A stretch of DNA of 32,349 bases from Haplomitrium mnioides (lineage: Eukaryota; Marchantiophyta; Haplomitriopsida; Calobryales), in NCBI GenBank assembly GCA_049999725.1, contig JBNGIS010017794.1:1-32349 (forward strand), given 5' to 3'. The notes beneath the pieces are model-generated. The model did not search any database. It was not told where the DNA came from and saw nothing but the letters and a program-made list of their open reading frames with translations. This document shows positions 1 to 10,100 of the stretch, one piece after another (within the stretch, counting starts at the first letter, position 1; the number at the start of each line of letters is the position of its first letter). The translations under genes and the position numbers were made by a program.

Positions 1-1394
1 GTGCCATTTTTAGACTGTGAATCTGGTAAGAATCTCACCTACGAGTCATGAAAAAAGGCGCGATGCACCTCTCGACCGTCAGATAAGTGAAACAAGGACT
101 TCAAAGGGAGGGCGGTGATGAATCGTCAAAGCTGGAGAGGAAACGAGCGCGGGGATAGACTACCTTGCTTCGAAGCGACGGGGACTGTTTTTGGGTGCAA
201 GGAAAGCAACGAGATACGGAGGAGAGAGTTCTGGTGAGACCTTTGGTGCATTGGGTGGACTCGTGCAGGAAGGCTATCACAGGGTGGAGGTGGACTGAGG
301 GAGTGCTGGGAATCGCTGGGCAGGAGGCTCTAGAGGCTCAGACTACTCAGGTGTACTCACATGTGAAGGCAGGCCAGCATTTGGAGGTGGACCAACACGT
401 AGAGGAGAGGAGGGTTCTTTCAGTCTGTATTTCGTGAGGGGCAGCCAAGGGGGGGTCCTGGTGTCAGCTCAGCTTTGGTTTGTGCAGGAGATCAGTCCCA
501 GCAGCATTCGGAGAAGGTTGCTGGCGTTAAAATCTTGTGGAGTCAAGAGAGGAGTGGCTGTGTTAGTGCCCGCGCATTGCAGAGAAGATCCCTTCGAAGC
601 TCAAGGTGGAGTGGGTGGCCAGCAGTCGAGAGGACTGTCTTCCAAAGGTGGAAGTTAAACAAGACCTCTTCTGATCCTGAGGAAGTCAAACAGGGCTTCT
701 CGCGAGGGAAGGCAAAAAGACTATTTGGAAAAGGGTGCATGAGTAGAGGGAGGACGTGTCACTGGAATCGTGAGTCCCAAGAGAAGGTTGGAATTGCTGG
801 AATAAAGAGCAGGAGTGCAAGGGAGGTAGTGAAGATCGGATCTTGGGAGAAACAAAGGAGCTGCAGAGGAACGAGAGGAATGGAGGGTTGAGAGGTCGCG
901 ATTGTGTTGCGGGGATCAGCCCAAGGCAGAGGAATGTTGGCGGAGTGTGTGGTGTTGTGTATACAGGGTGTAGTTAGTTTTGTATTTTGTTTGTAATTAC
1001 TTGGAAGACATTTCAGATCCAAAGTGAACAAGATTTCAGATCAGCAGGGGTCCAAGAATCAGAGTTAGAGGATAAGGCAGTAAGGGGGCAGATCCCCTGT
1101 ATAATTCAGATATCAGGACTTGATCCTGCATTGTAAAACTTTGAGTCTGGATCCTATTTCGGATCCCTGAAATACACTTTGGAATCTGATCAGAGGTGCT
1201 TCTGTGGTGTGTGTGAATGTCTGAATAGATAGTGGAATAAGGAGAAAGGTCAGAAAGGTGAGAAGGAACACCCTTAAGGCCTGAAATTGATAACTTGCAG
1301 CGGGGCCATCTCATAAAAGAACCTGAAACCCGTAAAAGTCAGCCTTTTCCTTCTGAAGAGCGGTGTTCGGAGGACAAGACCGGAAGGAGGGGGC
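1..1394 (+). other. Purine-rich non-coding stretch, possibly the 3' internal end of an LTR element
   Basis: No reading frame here resembles a known protein; open frames are short and compositionally biased. The + strand is rich in G and A, with many AGGAGG-like runs, and the stretch ends in a polypurine tract directly before an LTR-like block. That arrangement is what the 3' end of an LTR retrotransposon's internal region looks like, so I read it as decayed internal sequence of an element on the + strand whose body lies left of the window. It has no visible similarity to the B or C copies beyond the LTR-like block. It could equally be unrelated DNA next to a truncated repeat. Confidence 0.35.
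1382..1394 (+). promoter_or_regulatory. Candidate polypurine tract
   Basis: The run GGAAGGAGGGGGC lies immediately before a TG dinucleotide that opens a TG...CA block. A purine run at this place normally primes plus-strand DNA synthesis in LTR retrotransposons. The sequence and position are seen; the role is inferred. Confidence 0.45.
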
Positions 1395-1867
1395 TGACAT
1401 CAAGCTCTGGGATATATTGGGTTGGAGTGGCCTGAGTATCTAGTTTGAGGGAAGTGAGGTGGTGTAATGAAGGTAGGCACAAGAGTGTTGGTTTGAGAGT
1501 TTCAAGCAAGTTGGGTAACCGGTTGCTCAGTAATTTCTCTGATTCAGCTTAAGTTTAAAATCAGCATGTACATCAGCTTTCTTATCCTAAAAATGTCAAT
1601 CATACAGTTTGAGTAATTCTTGGCTTTTGTTCTATTATAGTGAGTAGTAGAAGTGGTTTGTGTGTTTGGTTTTGTGGAGAAAAGGGTGGTCAGACCTAGA
1701 GTGAAGAGAGATCCATCTCTGAACTGATAGAGTGCAGTTTTAGAACTCTTGAAAGAATCAGGAAAGTTGGTAAAAGTGGATTAAGAGGAGATTTCTATAT
1801 AGATCTTGCGTGGTTTGATCTCGGGTTGTTCTTTTCGGGGTTGGAGTGCCACTACTATGCTACGACA
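1395..1867 (+). repeat. LTR-like block A, 473 bp, inverted relative of the left ends of B and C
   Basis: The block starts TGACATCAAG, ends TGCTACGACA and follows a polypurine tract, so it fits a 3' LTR of a + strand element. Its reverse complement matches the left 465 bp of repeat C (21864-22329) and, without the first part, the left end of repeat B (5259-5603). Similarity stops at the same internal point, AGAGCTTGATG, beyond which A and B/C have nothing in common. Either A is a complete short LTR whose sequence is embedded in the longer B/C repeat, or it is the end fragment of a long B/C-type repeat. No matching 5-bp duplication could be tested, because the left part is outside the window. 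Confidence 0.6.
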
Positions 1868-2445
1868 GATTCGTTGTTCTTAGATCCATTATTATCGCCG
1901 CGTTTGCTTTTTGTCATTTTTCCAACATAAGTTGAACCAATATAAAGATCGCAGTCTGAGTATTAATCACATCATTAGACTAGAGAGCTAGGAATTCACT
2001 CTACTTGTTCAAGAGCACAACTACTAGTTTTATACTACTCATCCCAATGAGTAGCTGAGTACTATTAATCATTTATAAAGTGCTAAGATCTGCCTCCATA
2101 GTTTGCACCTCATTAATTGTTTGAATGAGTAGATCTATCATCTCTTGTGTTGTTATGTCTTTGGTGGATTTGTTATATTACATAGTTTGACTCGCTATAG
2201 ATCCCGATAGTTTTAGGAGTGAGTAGCCAGTTGTCCTATCCTTGCAAGACAATCAATATTCCATCCAAGTAGTTGAAACATAATTCCATGGTTAGCGTTC
2301 CCATTCGATTCACAATTCAATTCCCAAAGAATTCAAAGTATGTAGCTTGTTAGTTTTGGTTAGTCACTAAAGTATTAATTTGATTCTTGATTCCTAGTAT
2401 CAGACACATGCGAGCTTGTTCAATGTTTAAGTGTTCATTCCTCTA
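1868..2445. other. AT-rich intergenic stretch
   Basis: There is no open reading frame of note, no recognisable repeat boundary and no RNA gene. It separates the end of LTR-like block A from the tandem duplication. Confidence 0.5.
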
Positions 2446-4030
2446 TCAGATATAGTTTAGTTATCGATCACTAATGTCTACAGATTCTTCAGATAACCCT
2501 TAAGATATCTATCTTACAACGATTTTGAGTGACCTCTCAAAGTCTTGATTCCAAATGATGTTGTAAAATTCGTAGTTGTCACTCATCAACTAGATCCATT
2601 AGACACCAGTTTAGAATATCAACCATAGGTTCTCCCTTTGTAACAGATCCATTCCCTCTGTCCGATATTGTCTTTAACATGAAAGTTGGACCACAACAGA
2701 ACAACTTGTATTGCTGACATCAAACCCAAAACAAGGTTCTCGATGGCTAGCAAACCAAAAACTAGATTTCTATAATCCTAACTACGATAGTAGACATTAG
2801 AAACCCTCAAAATAAGAATTGCTATTGGTTCCTAGCAGACCTCATACTCCCAAAGTTGACTTCCCTTGAGCTTAGTTGATAGAATTACTATTAGGACTTT
2901 TTAGACTCGTCGGGACCCTTTACCCAAGATTTCCTTCTCTCGGACTAGCAGATTGAAGTTGCTCAATGCCGTCTTCAACATAGTTGCTTGACTATTGTGC
3001 TTAATGAGCACCAGAATTACCGTACCAAAAAGTCAAGCCCAAAGTCTTACTAGATTCCCCTCTTGAATAGCATCCTTTAGGCCCATCCAGTAATCTGAAT
3101 AGTCTCCTTAGATTCCATCTCAAATAGTAGCATTTCTTGTTTGTCCAATGACCTGAATAGTGAGACCCAAAGTTCTCTTAGATTCTCTTCCCAATCCTTA
3201 GCAGTTTTTGGTTGCCTTATCAATATAGTTTAGTTTTTGGCCCCTTATGTCTAAAGGTTCTTCAGATAACCCTTAGGATATCCATCTTTTAACTTGTTCG
3301 AGAAACCTCTCAAACTTTCGATTCCAAATGATGTTGTAAATCGGTAGTTGTCACTCATTTGCCATATGTATGAGCTATTAGTCCATAATGCTATCCATAG
3401 GTCCTCCCCTTGTAACCGGTTTGTTTCCGCCATTCTACGTTGTCTTCAATGCTGAAGTTGGACCGCCGCGACAAGATAGTTTGTATTGCTAACATTGGAC
3501 CCAAAAAAAGAATCCCGATAGCTAGCAAATTGAAACCTAGATTTCTAGAATCCTAGCCCCAACATTAGACATTGGAAACCATTGAGATAAGAACTGTTGT
3601 CGATTTCTAATAGACTTGATACTCTTGAAGTTGACTTCCCTCGAGCTTAGTTGATAGAATTGCTATTAGGACTTTTTATACTGGTCGGAATCTTTACCCA
3701 AGATTCCCCTCTCTCTGATGAGCAGATTAAAGCCACCTCATGTTGCCTTCAATAGGGTAGCTTGACCGTCGATCTTGATAGTACCGAACAGATTGTACTA
3801 AATTATTAAGACCTAAAGTTTTGCTAGATTACCCTCATGAATAGTATCCTTTCACGTCTGTCTGATAATCCAAATAGTCCAAATATTCTGAACCAATGTA
3901 TCCTTAGATTCCATCCCAAATATAAGCTTTTCTTGTTTGCTTCATAGCCCAAAAAATCAGACCTGAAGTTTTCTTAGAAGCTATCCCCAATCCTTAGCAT
4001 TTCTTGGTTGCTCGATAGTCCGAAAAGTGA
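2446..4030. repeat. Diverged tandem duplication, period about 775 bp
   Basis: Two head-to-tail copies run from about 2446 to 3217 and from about 3218 to 4030. Anchors include TTCTTCAGATAACCCTTA at 2485 and 3258, TTGACTTCCCT at 2856 and 3631, and TCCTTAGCA at 3195 and 3991. The offset drifts from 773 to 796, so small indels have accumulated and the copies are clearly diverged. Neither copy has coding potential. It may be two monomers of a longer satellite-like repeat or an old local duplication. It lies in the DNA into which the gypsy element G1 inserted. Confidence 0.75.
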
Positions 4031-4291
4031 GACCTAAAGTTTCCATAGCCTTGTAGTTATATACCTTTTGCTAAAAAAGAACTATTATTGATCCGTAGCA
4101 CTTCACCATCCAATTATAGAACATAGCTCGTTATCTGAGTATATGTAGTTCCTACCTTCTAATAGTGCGGAGTATATCAGACACAAAAATACAAAAGCAA
4201 CCATTTGTGCCTCTAATAGATCCTTTTCTCAGTGTGGAATTGCTCAAGGCATGCTAATCAAATTGATTAATAGAATTTTAAAATGCGTAAG
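4031..4291. other. Short AT-rich flank of element G1
   Basis: No feature is visible. It ends with GTAAG directly before the TG that opens the candidate G1 LTR; GTAAG would be the left target-site duplication if the element were complete. Confidence 0.4.
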
Positions 4292-4678
4292 TGTGGAGTG
4301 GTTTTCAGCTTAAGGATTCCAGAATAAAGGCTTTTCTGAGGGTTTTTTAAGAAAAAGAGATAATGTGGAGGTTAAAATGAGACTATTTATGAGAAAACTC
4401 TTTCATTTGATGATTTAAAAGATCTTATGGCAAAATCGGACTTAGAATAAGGAAAGTCTGTTTTCGGTGATCAAAAACGTGAGTCCAAAGTTGTTTTTAG
4501 GAAAAGGTCCAAAAAGAGGAAGCGAGCTCAGGTCAGAAGAGATTTTGAATTGCTCTAATGGGCGAATATCTTCCGATATTTGATTCGGAAGGGCGTCGTA
4601 TTCTGTGTTTATGAGCTGAAGTGGTTAAACGGTTCATATGAAGTTGAAGAGCGTCTATTGCTGATTATTGAGATATCA
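4292..4678 (+). repeat. Candidate 5' LTR of G1
   Basis: It begins TGTGGAGTGG and is repeated at 26166-26552 (TGTGGAGCGG), where it directly follows a polypurine tract, so the left edge is well supported. The right edge is less certain: both copies reach a ...ATCA 387 bp in, but similarity continues downstream because G2 repeats the whole 5' part of G1. The next bases, TGCCAAGG, are not a clear tRNA-complementary primer binding site. Confidence 0.6.
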
Positions 4679-4764
4679 TGCCAAGGAGAGCGGTCTGAGC
4701 TACGAGAGCTAGAGGTGGAAGGGTTGCTACTCAGAGATCAGAGTGGAAGAAGTTACTGTTCAAA

Positions 4765-5258
4765 TTAGGTACTTTGCCAGAGAGAAACCCAAAAGTGGTG
4801 CTTTCGACACAAGAAATGAAGGCGAAAGAAGCAAAGAGAGATGGAATGTTTGTGCCTACGAGGCCAGTAAAGAATCCCCATATAATAAAGACTTCATATG
4901 ATCTACAGAAGGCATTGAAAAGCCGAGGGCTCTGGAATTTTGTAGGCTGCATCTAGGATCATAATTTGCAAAGCATGATCAGCCAAAGCCAATTCGAAAT
5001 GGTCGAGGTGGTGGCAGAATACTTAGTTTTCTCCTTTCAGGTGGATTTGTGCATTATTCGGAGGAGGCGGTATTGAAGATCTATAAGCTTCCCGAAGTGG
5101 ACATCCCAAAGGTAAAACTTAAGCAAGATGGGCATTTGGCCTACCTGTCTCCTGATTCTTTTGTGACCAACGATGGCTACAAAATTCAAGAATTGGCTAA
5201 TCCTCTCTTGCAAGAATTTGTGCAAGTGTTTGGCACTATTCTGTTTCAGCCAAAACCT
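4765..5258 (+). pseudogene. G1 extra ORF, N-terminal part (broken)
   Basis: Two frames, about 4765-4956 and 5037-5258, encode the N-terminal part of a protein also present in G2 (26639-27108). Recognisable shared pieces include GLWNFVG near the middle and LKIYKLPEVDI further on. The frame is interrupted at 4954-4956 by a stop (ATC TAG where G2 has ATC TGG, a G-to-A change) and then shifts. I do not recognise a named domain. Its position before gag matches the additional upstream ORF known in some Tat-type gypsy elements. No convincing ATG is present in either copy, so the true start is undetermined. Insertion B cuts the reading frame after 5258. Confidence 0.55.
5179..5258 (+). repeat. 80-bp direct repeat, left flank of insertion B
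   Basis: This 80-bp stretch of the G1 extra ORF, from ACAAAATTCAAG to CCAAAACCT, recurs on the other side of insertion B at 8325-8404. The uninterrupted G2 copy contains it only once (27036-27115), so one of the two flanking copies arose with the insertion. Confidence 0.85.
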
Positions 5259-8200
5259 GAAACTGCAATCTATCAATTCAGAGATGGACTTCTCTCCACT
5301 TTAGGACTGACAACCTTTCTCTACCAAACCAAACACATAAACTACTACTACTACTTACTATAATAAAACAAAAGCCAAGAATTACTCAACTGTATGACTA
5401 ACACTTCTAGGATAAGAAAGCTGTTGTACATGCTGATTTAAAACTTGAGCTGAATCAATCAGAGAAACTCCCAAGCAACCAGTTACCCAACTTGCTTGAA
5501 ACCCTCAGACCAACACTCCTGTGCCTACCTTCATTACAACACCTCACTTCCCTCAAACTAGATACTCAAGCCACTCCAGCCCAATATATCCCAGAGCTTG
5601 ATGTTGAGAACTCAGCTATGGAACGACCCTCCTAATCTCACATCCACTTGTTGTTCCTCCAACCACCCACTACTCTGTTTGCTTGTGAAATGCCCACCTA
5701 GTCCCTAGGCACACACAAATCTAAGCACTCCTTGCTCTACTGCAACCCACCAACCAATATCCCCTGACTAATTGAAAACAAAAGGTTCTCTCCTTAAAAT
5801 TTTAACAATCTAGCACACATACAAAAATCTTGAGTAGAACAGAACTCAAATTAGATTTACTGCTACCAAACACCCCACAAATCACAATCTGGAACCCAGA
5901 ACCCAGACCCACCAGCAAAAGACACTCAGGCAACTCCTGACATGCTCTCCCCTGATGCAACCTGACTGATTTCCTCAATTGGAACCTGCAGAACACTTGC
6001 CACCAGGACCTGATCTCAATTCATTGTCCCACACACATACTGCTCCTTCCAATTTCTGCAATTTTCCAAGAGTAGGGGAAAAACCTCACATACAAACAAC
6101 AATTGATCTTGATTCCTTGAAGCACAAAAATTGTACAATAAGACTAACGAGCAAAACAAGAGCTTGCCAATTGGCTTGTACCCCCTGTCTTGCTCAACTG
6201 ACAATAATAGTCATTCTAATTCCAAATCAAACTAACTTGCTGCTCTACACGCTAACTTATTCACACTAAGTTTAAAATAAGAACTAACAACTCACAGGTC
6301 GTTCTTAAACTAAATAACACTCTTTCACTAACTTACAGAGACTTCGCTCGCCATAAGAACGAATTACTAACAATTGTTCTTATACTAATTTTTGAACTTT
6401 CACTAACTCTTCTGTTTCCTCTCCCTTCAATTCGAACTTTTCGAATTCCTCCAAGTAATCGTTTCGCCCTTTCGAACTTTCGAGCTTTTGGTTCGACTTC
6501 CATACCAAAACCACAATAAATCACTGATTCATCATTCAAACTTCTCTCCTCGCTTGCCTTTTCTTGTTGTGCAAAACACTGATAAGTCGCCGTTTCATAT
6601 ATCACTGTTTCGCTTCATTGCCATTTTGCCAATCATCCTTCCGTCAATCTCCTCGGAAAGTAACCTTCCTAATCGGTGCTCCCCACTTCGCAATCCCAAT
6701 TGGAACCATTTTAACCGGGGACTCCACTTCGTTTCTCCCCACAGACACTCAATGTAAACCCCCTAAGCGGGGTGTCTCACTTCGGAAAACAAATCCGACC
6801 CCTTTAACTGGGCTTCCCCACATAGGAAGGCGACTTTCCGAAGACTTCTTCGGACCACAGACTCTTTTCAAAACTTCCTTCCGCTCACTTCCAATTCGTT
6901 CTTATTCCTTTAAAATTTTCAATTCCTTCCGATTACAACAGAAATTCCGTCGCTCGATCACTCCCTCGTTACGGCCAATCGATTCGTGCTCAACATTTTC
7001 CACAACATTTCTTGCATCGAGCTCTTACGCACGACCATTCTTCCCTTCAATCCGTAAAGCTCTTCTCCATTTCAATTCCATTTCTTTGATTTCCGCATAT
7101 CGAGGTTTGATCAATTCTCCCCAGCACAGCATTCACTCGATTCCTTTCGAATCAATTCCTTCACTTAAATCATTCGCAGACCAATGTTCAATTCGAGTAA
7201 CAATTTCCGTTCTTTGATTCAGCCACATTTGATTTCACAGGAAGGGAATCTTCATAGCAGGTTGATCCTCTTTTCCTTCATCCTTCGATTCCAATTTCTT
7301 CAATTTCAAATCCTTCGTTCAAATCAAATTGCCCTTCATTCTTCGTCATTCACCAGGCCTCTTCACTTCCAGATTTGCCAAGCTGCTCCTTTCATTTCAA
7401 ATCTGATAACAAAGCATTCTTCAAATTCTTCCTCTCGAATCATTCGTTGCATTCGTTAGATTTTTCCTCCGCGCAAGACCTCAATTACCTCCATTCAGAT
7501 CGAGCATAGCAGGTCTTCTTTAATCGCATCATTCCTTCATTTCCTTTTCATCGATTCTCGCCTTCTTCTTTCGATCGATCAATCGCAGCCTTCACTGAAT
7601 TCGCGGGAGCTTGCAGAGATCGGATCGCAACATTCCCCTTCATTTTTCCATTCATGTACAGATCCAATTGTCGTTCAAATCATTCACATTTCATCAGACG
7701 CAACAAGTAATTTGACGCAGCCTTCCAGAGAAGAGAATCTTTCCCTTCTACAAATCTCCTCAATCAGACAAATCACAAGGGAGGAATCTTCTTGCAGATC
7801 GATCCTCCCTTCAATTCAATCTCCACATTTCTTCCTCATGAGAGCATCGTACAGCGTTCATCGTGAGACTTCCACTTATCCCATAAGCCTTACCCAATAA
7901 ACCTACAGATGCATAAAAAACTCCTCCTCCCTTCTTCTTTCGAGAGGCATCCCCCTAGGGGTCTAAGGCCACCTACTTACCATTCTGCCCCTGGATGGAC
8001 CTAGTTCAAGGCACAAAAGGGCAACCTGTCCTCCGATGCACTTCACCTGGCTCCTGGGCAAGCTGTTCATCAACACTAGAATAGCAGTAGATAGGGGCTA
8101 ACCTTGGCCCTCAACACTTAGATTAGTTTTACCAAATTTTATTTTTCTAAAAATAAATCACTTCAACTTCCTCATTACCCAACCTTCATTCCTTAACCAT

Positions 8201-8323
8201 TTCCTCTAATCCCTACATCTTACAATTCTACACTTATTAATCCAAAACTTGAAGCTTTACCATTTCCTTCTTACTCCACTGCGTCAAAAAGAACTTGTTT
8301 GAGCTACTTCTGATTCTTCGCCA
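5259..8323. mobile_element. Insertion B, non-coding repeat of the B/C family (3.07 kb)
   Basis: The boundaries are set by comparison with the uninterrupted copy G2 and by similarity to C. B starts at GAAACTGCAATC, which matches C from 21990, so it lacks the first 126 bp of C. It ends CTTCGCCA, matching the C end TTTTTGTCA with C/T differences. The interior is pyrimidine-rich on the + strand, with many TTCGAA and CGATCG words, and about 700 bp shorter than C. Apparent frames in it, including one of 217 codons at 6564-7217, are rich in Ser, Phe and Ile and are not kept in C, so I treat B as non-coding. It is flanked by an 80-bp direct repeat. Interpretation: a truncated long LTR or a non-autonomous element. 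Confidence 0.7.
6660..6830. repeat. Degenerate CCCCACTTCGG / TAACCGGGG module array in B
   Basis: A short module with the pattern TTAACCGGGG, CCCCACTTCGGA occurs three to four times in succession, with spacing near 45 bp. Each CCCC...GGGG pair can form a small hairpin. The same array is present in C at about 23265-23440 and again at 24635-24740. Confidence 0.55.
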
Positions 8324-8324
8324 C

Positions 8325-8404
8325 ACAAAATTCAAGAGTTGATTGATCCTCTCTTGTAATAATTTGTGCAAGTGTTTGGCACTATTCTATTTCAGCCAAA
8401 ACCT
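8325..8404 (+). repeat. 80-bp direct repeat, right flank of insertion B
   Basis: This is the second copy of 5179-5258, with about ten differences including an in-frame TAA in place of CAA. It directly follows the end of B, and G1 continues from it without further loss. Confidence 0.85.
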
Positions 8405-9176
8405 CGCTACATAACCAAGACCAATTTGTTTGTTCTGTTGAATGCTTGGAGAGGGCACACGAAAGAAATGGCCTAGTTTATTTACAGCCAGAATCTGACT
8501 TATTTTTGGATAAGTTGGGGAAAGAGTCTAGTGATTTGGTATGCATTCTACACCATATGGAAGCTAATAGAGTGTGTACGCTAGAGGAAAGGGATTTCCT
8601 AGAGAAGGATAAGAGGACAATTTCTGAAGATACAGTGTGGGAGGATGAAGTGCCTAATAAGCCAGGTCGTAGACGTTGGCAAATGCCTTCAATTGAACCG
8701 ATTCTCAAAGAGCAAATAGAGATGAGGGTTTCAAATTACCTTTATCTGAAGCCGCAGAAGAGAGCCTGAATTGAGGTGAAGGAAATGTGGGTTCCGAAAG
8801 TTGTTCCAGTACCTGTTGCAGCAAAGTTTCCTGAAGAGGTGGCAGTGTATCCGTTGGCTTGCCGGAAGCTAGGGGAGATGAAGACTATCAATATGACTGA
8901 TCTTGAAGAAGGAAGTGTGGATTGGGGGAAACTATGAAGGCGATTGATGCCCAAAGGATGGCAGAAGGAAAAGGACATGAGATAGACCCCAGTTCGGATC
9001 CGAAGAGGGATTCAATGGCAAGTTCGGCTGCAATGGCGGAAGTGTTTGTTGAGGTTGATGATTTGGAAGAATCTGATGTTGTTCTTCTAGAGGTAAGGAA
9101 AGAGAGATCAGGGGAGGTTCTTCCAACAATGGATGCGCCATCAACGTGAGATTTCGATATTCCATATGTTGATCCA
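8405..9176 (+). pseudogene. G1 extra ORF, middle part (broken)
   Basis: This is the continuation of the extra ORF after insertion B. The frame at 8446-8769 contains WEDEVPNKPG and EEIDxREQIEMRVS-like text and aligns along its length with the G2 frame 27139-27738. It is stopped at 8767-8769 (TGA where G2 reads through) and at 9147-9149 (TGA against CAA in G2). The segment is acidic and Pro-rich towards its end and has no recognised enzyme motif. The protein probably belonged to the retrotransposon particle or its assembly, but that is inference from position only. Confidence 0.5.
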
Positions 9177-10100
9177 ATGGGGGAAGAAGAAGAAGAGGCC
9201 AGTGAGCCAGAAGAAGAAGTTATGAAGTCTACATCAAAAAAGTCTTATGATATCCAGCCAATAATTGAGAGGAAGGGAAAGGAAGTTGCAAAAAGGTCTG
9301 ATACCGAGTCAGAGGATTGGAAAAATACCTATCAACTGTTGAAGAGTAGAATCAAAATCAAGGAGAACCAATTGGAGAATTTGAAACATGAGGAGCAGGA
9401 AACTTCAAAGATTCTACAGAAGACATTGATGCATCTGCAGAAGGAGCAACAGTGAGAGGTAGAGGAGTTGGCAAAAGTTGAGGCTTTAAAGAAGAGATTG
9501 GCCACATTTGAGGCATTGATGAAACAACGGGAAGAGAGTTTTGCGCTGGAGAAGGAGAAGCTGGCCAAAGTCACTGTGGAGCTTCAGGAGGAAAGGAGGA
9601 AAAGACAACAACTATTTGGAGAAAAAGTTCTACTCCAATCCAAAGTTTGTAATCTACTTGGGGAAATGGGAAATCTGGAGGAGCAAAAGAGAGTACACAA
9701 GGCAAAGGAGAAGGAATGAGTAAGGATGTATCAAGCTCTCCAGACTTTGAAGACAATTCAAGAGAACAGAGCCAATATGTTGCAATTGAAATTGGCTAAG
9801 TGCCAGAAGGATTTGTTGGAGAGAGAGAAGAGGGAGTTCTATGAAGATCTACTTAAGACTGCTTACAATGCTCTGAGGTTGAAGCAAATGTGGGATAAAA
9901 TGCGGCAGCTTCGGAATCGAACGCTGAACAGGATGGATATGAGTATGCAAAGGCTGGTGTTTGATTTGGATGAAGCTAATAAGGAGGTGGCCAATGTCAG
10001 AGAGCAGTTGGTAGTGCTCGAGGAGAAGAAATATTCAGAAGTAACTAAAGAGTTATTCCGAGTAAAACCTTCTAAAGAGGGAAATCTGAAGGTTCTATAG
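9177..10100 (+). pseudogene. G1 extra ORF, C-terminal coiled-coil part (broken)
   Basis: Three adjoining frames, 9177-9455, 9468-9719 and 9726-10100, together encode a long Glu/Lys/Leu-rich stretch with heptad-like spacing of Leu, Val and Ile, typical of a coiled coil. It starts with a Glu run. The breaks are single-base changes: TGA at 9453-9455 is CGA at 28173-28175 in G2, and TGA at 9717-9719 is TGG in G2. The frame ends at TAG 10098-10100, near the position of the G2 stop (28763-28765). There is no RNA- or DNA-binding motif. A structural or gag-associated role is a guess; coiled coils are common in the accessory ORFs of large plant gypsy elements. Confidence 0.6.

Noticed and set aside
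165-891. Overlapping frames of 74 to 138 codons near the left edge
   Set aside because: No motif, low complexity from purine-rich DNA, no conserved start context.
5341-5360. CTA trinucleotide run as a microsatellite
   Set aside because: Only four to five units; also present in shorter form in C, so it is part of the repeat family.
6564-7217. 217-codon open frame on the + strand in B
   Set aside because: It is rich in Ser, Phe and Ile, as any frame in pyrimidine-rich DNA would be, has no motif and is not kept in the homologous part of C.
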